A stretch of 27,000 nucleotides of DNA, taken from positions 1 to 27,000 of the IMG/VR virus record IMGVR_UViG_3300035698_003773; one strand, written 5' to 3'. Below are positions 1 to 6,823 of this stretch, piece by piece. Each line of letters opens with the position of its first letter. Position 1 is the first letter of the stretch. The notes beneath the pieces were generated by a model. That model made no database searches and was not told where the DNA came from. It saw only the letters and a program-made list of their open reading frames with translations. The DNA is from a virus. Position numbers and translations under genes: made by a program.

Positions 1-3000
1 AAAATCTTTCTCCTGAGTATTTCGTTACCGATAAAAAGAGAATAGGTACCAATGAACAAATTAGATGGTTTAAGTTATCTAGTAATGACAAAAATACATT
101 AGATAAGGTTGTCGACGATAGAGTAGAGGGGACACTAGAAAGACTCATCAATAATGCCATTGAATTATTAGAAGATAATGTCACATTTGGAAAAAGTAGA
201 AATGAAAAGTTAATTCTAAAGGATAGTCTTACCATTACGCCAATTTCTCTCACAATGTTAAAGAATATAGAGGTTTTTTATGTTCAAAAGACAACAGTTG
301 GGGTTGATATTGATGGGGTTATGGATGCAATATATCTTGTTTTCCGAAATTTCATTGAACAACGAAACAAATTGGAAAGTGATGTCGAAGTTCATATGAA
401 TAAAATCATTAAGGCAACAAACAAGGGAATTGGGTTCGAACCAACTATTCGAAATATTATTGGTGTGGTTTTGGCCAATGCTGACACTTATGTTCGGTTG
501 ATGAAGGACGTTCACACGAAAGCGTTTGAAAGTGCTCAGGTTAGAAAGAAAATATTAACGGGGGTTCTAACTGATAGCGACGATCAAGCCAATTGTATCT
601 ATCCATGGCCTGAAATAAAGGTACAATCCGCAGGTGGTAGAGAATTAGTATTAAAGTACCCCGGATCTCGCGAGATGATCAGCAAGTTACGAAGTAATGA
701 TCGAGTTGTGTGGCCAGAGGTTGAATTCATTGAAAACTTTTATGAGATAGCGACGAAAAAGTCAGACCCATTAACAGGGGCTGAAGGTGACGTTGATACT
801 GTCGAATATATTTTTGATACCCAAGGTGGTGTGGAAAAGACAGATTTAAGTGTTTTAACAAATGTAAGAAATAACATCCCATATTCTGATAAATCGTTTA
901 GTTCTGTTTTATTTGAAATATATGAAAGGGCGAAGTACACAACGTCGATGAGTCCATTTAGTAATGATGTGATAAAGGAATTGGCGAACGCAGAATTTAA
1001 GAATTTGGAAGCTCATCTCTCGGAGGATATCGACGTTGTTGATATGTTGCAGAATAACATATCCAGTCCTAATGATCTTCTTTCATTTATGGAGGCGATG
1101 TCTACATACGATAGATTCCCATATTATGTAGATCAACTACCAACAGTATGGTACATGAAAGAGGCAATAGCACAGGATTTTACTGTGGGAAAATATATTA
1201 CGGGTACAGACGATACGGGAAGTAAAGATTTAATTTACCCAGAACTTGCGAAGTTTATAAATGAATATAAACCAGAAAGTTATAGAACAGACATTTATCC
1301 CTTTAATTCAGACACATATAGTGGGTATACAGGTGAAAGACTCGACGCTCAGGACTTACAAGTTAATGGGTTATTAACGTTAAACACCCCGAATGATTTT
1401 ATTGTTTCCCCAGAGAAACCGAAGATGTGGGTTAAAGATGGTTTTACAACCAATTTGTTTGATTACACCATAGACATTGATGGGACGGCAAAACAAATGT
1501 TAAACACCCCATATTTCCATAAACAACTTTATAGTGACTATACAAAATCCCAGGCGCGTGAGAAGTATGTGGGGTCAGCTTATCTTTTATTGAATTCATT
1601 ACCATTTAAGGACTTGGATGATACAATTAAATACACAGACGATGGTGTCCCAACATTAATGTCAACACTTTTCAGAGAAATCGGAGCTACTCACTACGTT
1701 CCATATCATATGATGTTAAAATGGGGTTCGATTTATCACAGGTATAAAAAGAGTATTGTTGATAGCGTCGACATCATTGATGGGGTTAAAGTTCCAATTG
1801 ACGGTAGTTTCTTTTATGACCAAGATAATGGGTTATATTATAACGCCATCGACGAAAGTATCGGTTTCCACCCATTTTATGAAAATGTGTTTTACGATGT
1901 TGTTAACGGAAGTGGATTCTTTGACTTAACAGAACTTGGGTACGCCACATCAATTACAACTGGTATAACCCATTTATACACACAGGAGGTTATTGACGCT
2001 AACTCATACACGAGTTTCGTCGATAATACCAAATTGGGGTTTAGCGGATATACGTTATTACCAACGAATGGTTATAACACAACTTACGGAACAGACTTCA
2101 CGAAAGCAGAACAGGAGAACTTCCGGATTGTATGGGGAACAGGAACATCGGATCAAGAGGTTATAGATTATAGCGGACAGACCATACCTAGTTATAATGA
2201 ATATTTTAAAATTACTGGGTCAACAGGGACATATTCATTATCTTCGAATCATAGAAAGGTTATTGATTTAATAGCAACTTTTAAACCAGACATTTTAGAC
2301 GTATTTGAACAGGCGTTCTTGGATTTCTCAAGTGAAAAACTTAATGAAGAGGTGTCATATTCACCATACGACATGACCTATTCTAAGTTTCAAGATTTAA
2401 TGAAGAACATTGTGTCGGTAACAAAAGAATCTAACGACATCCCAACTCCAATAACGGGAACTACCGATGAAGATCGAATTAAGTTAATGACAAAAATTAA
2501 GGGTCGACAAGTTTCCCAACTTAAAACTTTATCAAATCAATTATTATCGCCAGAAAACTTAGTAAAAATAGTATTAGCCAACCCAAGGGAAGTGGATAAC
2601 TATGTTTTAGGTGGGTTTACGGGTGTTAACGTTCAAAACTTCTCAACTAATCCATATAGTTCAGCATCTCCAGATGATATTGAACTTTATCTTGGTGAGG
2701 ATATCGACGGATACTACAACGATTTCTTCCGAACAATGGATATTGAGGTAAATGATACGAATGTTAAACAGTTCAGACCGTTGACTTATATGCACGCTGG
2801 GTTAAGAGTGAAGAATGAATATCAAAATAAAACTCAGTTTGTTGAATATTTGAAAGAAAATCTCATTTCTCCGAATTATGCCGATCCAACGACGGGAGCC
2901 CCATTAACTTCAGATAAGACTACCAATGTGAGTGGGCAAGATAAGAGGTTGTTTATTTACCTAACACGATTAATTGAGCAATTTAAGGATCTCGTACCAC

Positions 3001-4742
3001 CAACGGCAGCAGAACGGGCAACAGCCCAAAGAGGTTATAATGACGACCCAATCAAATTAGAATTGTATAATTATTTCAAATCCTTTAATGATAAATGGAC
3101 GGCAGGAAATTCAATTGGTCAAAGAACATTAATGGAAGAGTTTTTGTTCTTGGATAAAGCTAATAAGGACATCGGAAACGAGGTTTTCCTTGACATGCAG
3201 AGACTAACTAGATTGGGAGAAGCTGGAAATCGGAAGATTAATTTATTTAGTTTAATTAGTCTACTGGTTCAAGACTCAGGATTTGATATTAGAGCATTAC
3301 CTGCTTATGTCAATTTTTATGGTAATGATTTCACAAATTCGTTAAGAACAACGCCATCAAAGGATGTAGCCCAATCTATGTTTGGGGCATTTCTGGATGT
3401 GGATCATCAAGATTCATCTCCGAAGATTATTTTACAATATACAGGACCAACATCTAAACATCTTGAATTGGCGGATATTGATAAGAAACAAAATTATAAG
3501 AATGACGGGTTCGATATTGGTAATGTGACTAACAACCCAATCATCGTATCCCCGGATGTCTTTACTAAAACCGATTTTACTAAGTCAAATAAGGTTGTGG
3601 CTTTCGAAGTAAGTTTCGGTGACCAGAATCAGTCTATATTTAAAGGTGTAGAATTGGATCAATCGACATTAAAGAACACATCTGAATCCTTTGAAGTATT
3701 AGAACGACTTGGTCGAAATGAGACGGGTTCAAGTACCTCACAGATCGATATCGGGTTGTTTAACATATATAGACAGTCATCATATCAATGTACGGTGACT
3801 GCTATGGGTAACATGATGATTCAACCGACAATGTACTTCTATATTAAAAACATTCCATTATTTAGGGGGTCATATCTGATTACGGAAGTCACACATAATA
3901 TTAGAACAACTGGTGTTGAAACGTCGTTTAAGGGTACAAGAATACCCCAGGCTTCGTTACCAGATCCGTCTGACTCATTTTTAGCAAGTTATCGACCATT
4001 GTTTGATAAATTGGTAAGAAAAGCAACCGCACAAGTCAATGCTGAAATCGCGGCCTCGTTAACAGGAAATACTAGCAGTACAGCAACAACCTTAATAGAC
4101 ACTGAGGGTAAAGCCTATTCTACCGATCCAGGTGCGGTTAAAATTAAGAATGAGAAACTTCTTTCCAAAGATGTTGGTATAACTTCTTATGGAGTACCAT
4201 ATAATGGATACTTAGGCCAGTCCGATACACAATTAGTAAGATATAAGAATAAGAATATCCCAACATCGATTTATAGGCCAGAGAAGGATAAAGAGTGGTT
4301 ACGCGCGGTAGTACTTCAGATGGGTGGTCCGAATTATCCAATTGACCCCGATTCCATAATGAATATTGTGTCAAACTTAACATATGGGACAGAAGGTAAC
4401 GTTAAAAACGTAAAATGGTCAGATGTTGTATATTGGTCAATTAGTCGACCATTTTATTCGGCTAATTTTATTGTGAACGCCCCTACCCCTTCACTTAACG
4501 TAACTCCGGATAATATTCACCACAATTATAGTGTGACAGAATTTTTTAATCCATTACTTACGGGTGAGAACTCTGGATTAATTACCATTGCAGAAAATAG
4601 AAGTAATTTCACTGGTGACGTATATACTGGACCAATCAACATTGGGCCATCACTTAATGGATATGGCCTCGGATTATCTATTAATTTAATGCAAAGATTA
4701 GCGGTAAAAGATGGACAAGTTGTGTATTTCAGGATGACATAG
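1..4742 (+). CDS. Giant tail / baseplate-hub-like structural protein (5' end outside window)
   Basis: The frame is open from position 3, so the gene begins before the window. The ATG at 255 is internal: the 84 codons before it are open and read as ordinary protein. About 1,579 residues are visible, ending at TAG 4740-4742. Most of the protein is not recognisable to me; it is rich in Asp, Tyr and Asn, as large virion proteins are. Near nt 3,835-3,960 there is a stretch with PLFRGSYLITEVTHNIRT followed by ETSFKGTR. This resembles the C-terminal part of contractile-tail hub proteins (gp27/GpD-like), where a strand pair reads 'F.G.Y.I..V.H.I....F.T.F...R'. The last ~300 residues look like a separate module. 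Context with baseplate wedge genes downstream supports a tail role. The structural call is fairly secure; the hub assignment is inference. Confidence 0.6.
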   Translation, partial: NLSPEYFVTDKKRIGTNEQIRWFKLSSNDKNTLDKVVDDRVEGTLERLINNAIELLEDNVTFGKSRNEKLILKDSLTITPISLTMLKNIEVFYVQKTTVGVDIDGVMDAIYLVFRNFIEQRNKLESDVEVHMNKIIKATNKGIGFEPTIRNIIGVVLANADTYVRLMKDVHTKAFESAQVRKKILTGVLTDSDDQANCIYPWPEIKVQSAGGRELVLKYPGSREMISKLRSNDRVVWPEVEFIENFYEIATKKSDPLTGAEGDVDTVEYIFDTQGGVEKTDLSVLTNVRNNIPYSDKSFSSVLFEIYERAKYTTSMSPFSNDVIKELANAEFKNLEAHLSEDIDVVDMLQNNISSPNDLLSFMEAMSTYDRFPYYVDQLPTVWYMKEAIAQDFTVGKYITGTDDTGSKDLIYPELAKFINEYKPESYRTDIYPFNSDTYSGYTGERLDAQDLQVNGLLTLNTPNDFIVSPEKPKMWVKDGFTTNLFDYTIDIDGTAKQMLNTPYFHKQLYSDYTKSQAREKYVGSAYLLLNSLPFKDLDDTIKYTDDGVPTLMSTLFREIGATHYVPYHMMLKWGSIYHRYKKSIVDSVDIIDGVKVPIDGSFFYDQDNGLYYNAIDESIGFHPFYENVFYDVVNGSGFFDLTELGYATSITTGITHLYTQEVIDANSYTSFVDNTKLGFSGYTLLPTNGYNTTYGTDFTKAEQENFRIVWGTGTSDQEVIDYSGQTIPSYNEYFKITGSTGTYSLSSNHRKVIDLIATFKPDILDVFEQAFLDFSSEKLNEEVSYSPYDMTYSKFQDLMKNIVSVTKESNDIPTPITGTTDEDRIKLMTKIKGRQVSQLKTLSNQLLSPENLVKIVLANPREVDNYVLGGFTGVNVQNFSTNPYSSASPDDIELYLGEDIDGYYNDFFRTMDIEVNDTNVKQFRPLTYMHAGLRVKNEYQNKTQFVEYLKENLISPNYADPTTGAPLTSDKTTNVSGQDKRLFIYLTRLIEQFKDLVPPTAAERATAQRGYNDDPIKLELYNYFKSFNDKWTAGNSIGQRTLMEEFLFLDKANKDIGNEVFLDMQRLTRLGEAGNRKINLFSLISLLVQDSGFDIRALPAYVNFYGNDFTNSLRTTPSKDVAQSMFGAFLDVDHQDSSPKIILQYTGPTSKHLELADIDKKQNYKNDGFDIGNVTNNPIIVSPDVFTKTDFTKSNKVVAFEVSFGDQNQSIFKGVELDQSTLKNTSESFEVLERLGRNETGSSTSQIDIGLFNIYRQSSYQCTVTAMGNMMIQPTMYFYIKNIPLFRGSYLITEVTHNIRTTGVETSFKGTRIPQASLPDPSDSFLASYRPLFDKLVRKATAQVNAEIAASLTGNTSSTATTLIDTEGKAYSTDPGAVKIKNEKLLSKDVGITSYGVPYNGYLGQSDTQLVRYKNKNIPTSIYRPEKDKEWLRAVVLQMGGPNYPIDPDSIMNIVSNLTYGTEGNVKNVKWSDVVYWSISRPFYSANFIVNAPTPSLNVTPDNIHHNYSVTEFFNPLLTGENSGLITIAENRSNFTGDVYTGPINIGPSLNGYGLGLSINLMQRLAVKDGQVVYFRMT

Positions 4743-4785
4743 TGAAATTAACAATTTTGCTGATATTTATATTAAAATACACTCA

Positions 4786-4983
4786 ATGGAAAACACAAGT
4801 AAAGTATTAGACACCTTTCTAGAATCCCCAATTGTAAAGGATGTTTCAGAAGATGGAAAAGAACAAACTGTATGTGACCGAGAGACTGGTGAATGTTATG
4901 TTATAAGATCAAAAGATGGTCTAGTTGAACGCATAAATAAAAAATACATTATCGAAGACGGTAGACAATTATTACAGGATTAA
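4786..4983 (+). CDS. Small hypothetical protein, 65 aa
   Basis: I do not recognise a family. The protein is charged and has no membrane segment or signal peptide. Its middle reads DRETGECYVIRSKDGL, with two cysteines (CDRETGEC) spaced like a possible metal or disulfide pair, followed by a beta-like strand and a basic stretch (ERINKKYI). It starts 43 bases after the giant tail gene and ends 2 bases before the next start, so the three are probably co-transcribed. There is no Shine-Dalgarno sequence; the leader is A/T-rich and contains TATTTATA at 4764-4771. Good codon structure and tight packing suggest a real gene. Confidence 0.6.
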   Translation: MENTSKVLDTFLESPIVKDVSEDGKEQTVCDRETGECYVIRSKDGLVERINKKYIIEDGRQLLQD

Positions 4984-4985
4984 CT

Positions 4986-5639
4986 ATGAAAAAGATAGAC
5001 ACCGACATGGGACTTGAGAGGTTTCGAGAGATAAACAAATACTCGGAAACTTTCATTACTGAACAGGCAGCACCTGCACCCCCACCACCAGCCGCGGCTC
5101 CAGATCCACTTGAAGATCCAAACGCATTACCACTCCCAGGCGGAGATGAGCCTCTACCACCTATGGATGCCGAGCCTCTAGAAGGTGACCCAACGGCAGA
5201 AGCCGACCCAACGGCAGATGATACAACTGAAGAGATTGACATCACCGATTTGGTTAACATGGTTAAAGATGTTAAAAAACAAATGGACGAACCCCAACAG
5301 CAAAATCAGGACGAACTTCAGAAAATGGACGGTATTTTCTCAAAATTGGGTGAGTTAGAAGGTAAATTGGGAGAAATGGATAGTGTGTTAGCTAAAATCG
5401 ATCAATTGGGGGCACAAATAGAAGATGCTAAACCAGCGACCCCTGTTGAGAAACTTGAAATGAGATCTTTAGACTCGTACCCATTTAATCAAAAACCTGA
5501 CGAGTTTTTCCACGATAAAAAAGAGGAAATGAAGAAGTCAGGTAAAAACGAGTATGTATTGACAAAGGGTGACGTAGACAATTACGGGAAATATGATATG
5601 ATGAAGTCATTTAATCCCGCAGTGGACGACAATTATTAA
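4986..5639 (+). CDS. Pro/Ala-rich, acidic coiled-coil protein, probably structural
   Basis: This 217-residue protein has three visible parts. A short N-terminus (1-27) is followed by a low-complexity, Pro/Ala/Asp/Glu-rich linker (about 28-85, including APPPPAAAPDPLEDP). Residues about 88-147 form a likely coiled coil with regular Leu/Ile/Met spacing (KMDGIFSKLGELEGKLGEMD). A charged C-terminal region (155-217) holds DEFFHDKKEEMKKSGKNEY. No enzyme motif is visible. It is the last gene before the terminator at 5741-5767 and follows tail genes, so a virion or assembly role (linker, chaperone or scaffold) is plausible but unproven. The Pro/Ala linker creates a long antisense open frame (4949-5260) that is not a gene. 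Confidence 0.65.
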   Translation: MKKIDTDMGLERFREINKYSETFITEQAAPAPPPPAAAPDPLEDPNALPLPGGDEPLPPMDAEPLEGDPTAEADPTADDTTEEIDITDLVNMVKDVKKQMDEPQQQNQDELQKMDGIFSKLGELEGKLGEMDSVLAKIDQLGAQIEDAKPATPVEKLEMRSLDSYPFNQKPDEFFHDKKEEMKKSGKNEYVLTKGDVDNYGKYDMMKSFNPAVDDNY

Positions 5640-5653
5640 TATTAGTACAATTA

Positions 5654-5690
5654 GCCGTATACGGCAACAATAACAATAGGGCGGGGCCCG
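5654..5690. other. Palindrome GCCGTATACGGC and adjacent GC-rich patch
   Basis: Positions 5654-5665 form a perfect 12-base palindrome. Fifteen bases on, GCGGGGCCCG (5681-5690) is a sharp GC-rich patch in an otherwise very AT-rich spacer. It lies just after the coiled-coil gene and before the terminator at 5741-5767. It could be a protein-binding site, part of a second RNA structure, or a recombination scar. No function can be assigned from sequence alone. Confidence 0.35.
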
Positions 5691-5740
5691 AACATGTGAT
5701 GGAAAACATATTTTTTACATATATTTTAAAAATAACTAGG

Positions 5741-5767
5741 GCATGATTTTGTTATCATGCTTTTTTT
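5741..5767 (+). terminator. Rho-independent terminator after structural block 1
   Basis: A perfect 7-bp stem (GCATGAT at 5741-5747, ATCATGC at 5754-5760) encloses a 6-base loop and is followed directly by seven T's. It closes the transcription unit ending with the coiled-coil gene and separates it from the replication block starting at 5822. Confidence 0.85.
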
Positions 5768-5821
5768 ATTTATATTTTATTCACAATAATACGTTTTATA
5801 AACAATTAAAAATTTTAAACA

Positions 5822-6739
5822 ATGGGAACATTCGAAGCCGTACAAGCACAGTACGAAAAGAACAAAGCCGCAAGCGGCAACAAATTTCAGAATCAAGAAG
5901 AGAGAATGAAGAAGTATTTCACGACTATTCTACCGAAAGGTACATCGTCAGGTGAAAAACGAGTACGCATTCTACCAACAGCAGATGGAGGAAGTCCGTT
6001 TGTTGAAATCTATTTCCACGAAATCCAGGTGGATGGCCGATGGCTCAAATTATGGGATCCAAAGCAAGAAGGTAAACGCTCTCCATTAAATGAGGTTAAG
6101 GATAGCCTTGAAGCAACGGGGAGAGAAGAAGACAGTATTTTGTCACGATCATACCGGGCTCGTAAATTCTATATCGTCAAAGTGATTGATAGGGATAACG
6201 AAGCTGACGGAGCAAAATTCTGGAGATTCAAACACAACTCTAAACAGGATGGTATCCTCGACAAAATCTGGCCTATTTTCCGTAGTAAAGGTGATATCAC
6301 CGATCCGGAAACAGGTAGAGACCTCATCCTTTCCTTAACATTGGCGAAATCCAATAACGGTAAAGACTACACCTCAATCAGTTCAGTAATTCAGGAAGAC
6401 CCTGGTCTATTACATGCGGACAAAGAAACCGCAGCGAAATGGGCAGCTGATGAATTGGTATGGTCTGATGTTTATGCCAAGAAATCCGAAGATTATCTTG
6501 AAATGGTGGCCAATGGCGAAACACCAAAATGGGATAATGATAAAAAAGGATGGGTATCAGGAACATCCTCAGAAGAAACGATTGCCGGATCAACTGATTC
6601 ACCGAAAACTGAGGTGGCGACACCTGCAACCCCTGCAACACCAGTTGAAGAGGTTAAACCCCCCGTGGCTAAAGCCCCTGCCGAACCTGTGGTAGATCCA
6701 CAGGCAGGTGATAACGAGGTCGAAGATTTACCATTCTAG
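5822..6739 (+). CDS. Single-stranded DNA-binding protein, T4 gp32-like
   Basis: Likely the phage replication SSB that coats single strands and recruits partners. At 305 aa it matches the size of T4 gp32 (about 300). The core (about 25-210) has the aromatic and basic pattern of gp32-like proteins (KKYFTTILPKG, RWLKLWDP, RARKFYIVKV, AKFWRFKHNSKQ). A low-complexity Pro/Ala/Thr/Glu linker (about 245-290) leads to an acidic tip, DNEVEDLPF, at 297-305. That tip resembles the partner-binding tails of SSBs, which end in acidic residues plus Pro-Phe. It contains no cysteine at all, so the zinc site of T4 gp32 is absent. There is no Shine-Dalgarno sequence; the start is AAACAATGGG in an A/T-rich leader. 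It is the first gene of the replication block, directly upstream of the recombinase. Confidence 0.8.
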   Translation: MGTFEAVQAQYEKNKAASGNKFQNQEERMKKYFTTILPKGTSSGEKRVRILPTADGGSPFVEIYFHEIQVDGRWLKLWDPKQEGKRSPLNEVKDSLEATGREEDSILSRSYRARKFYIVKVIDRDNEADGAKFWRFKHNSKQDGILDKIWPIFRSKGDITDPETGRDLILSLTLAKSNNGKDYTSISSVIQEDPGLLHADKETAAKWAADELVWSDVYAKKSEDYLEMVANGETPKWDNDKKGWVSGTSSEETIAGSTDSPKTEVATPATPATPVEEVKPPVAKAPAEPVVDPQAGDNEVEDLPF

Positions 6740-6747
6740 TACCACAC

Positions 6748-6791
6748 TCACCAACACTTCCGGTTCAACTTAGAATCGGGAGTTTTGGTGA
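6748..6791 (+). promoter_or_regulatory. Long intergenic hairpin between SSB and recombinase genes
   Basis: Two arms pair almost completely: TCACCAA (6748-6754) with TTGGTGA (6785-6791), a C/T mismatch, then ACTTCCGGTTC (6756-6766) with GAATCGGGAGT (6773-6783), including two G-U pairs. The loop is AACTTA. This gives 18 of 19 possible pairs. No T-run follows (only TTTAATAAG), so it is not a standard terminator. It could be a weak terminator that lowers downstream expression, an RNA-end stabiliser for the abundant SSB mRNA, or a processing site. It lies 32 bases before the recombinase ATG. Confidence 0.7.
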
Positions 6792-6823
6792 TTTAATAAG
6801 GAAGTAGTTAATATCAACAATAT

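Noticed and set aside
255-257. ATG as start of the giant first gene
   Set aside because: The same frame is open for 84 codons upstream to the window edge with normal protein-like sequence, so the real start lies outside.
4949-5260. 103-codon open frame on the minus strand
   Set aside because: It is the mirror of the Pro/Ala-rich linker of the 217-aa gene and reads as Ser/Gly low complexity; the sense frame is the real gene.
5709-5734. TATTTTT / AAAAATA hairpin as a further terminator
   Set aside because: Only weak A-T pairs, expected by chance in this AT-rich spacer; the strong stem at 5741-5767 explains termination.
5743-5955. 70-codon + strand frame starting in the terminator
   Set aside because: It begins at the ATG inside the terminator stem and runs out of frame into the SSB gene; its start region is terminator T-tract.
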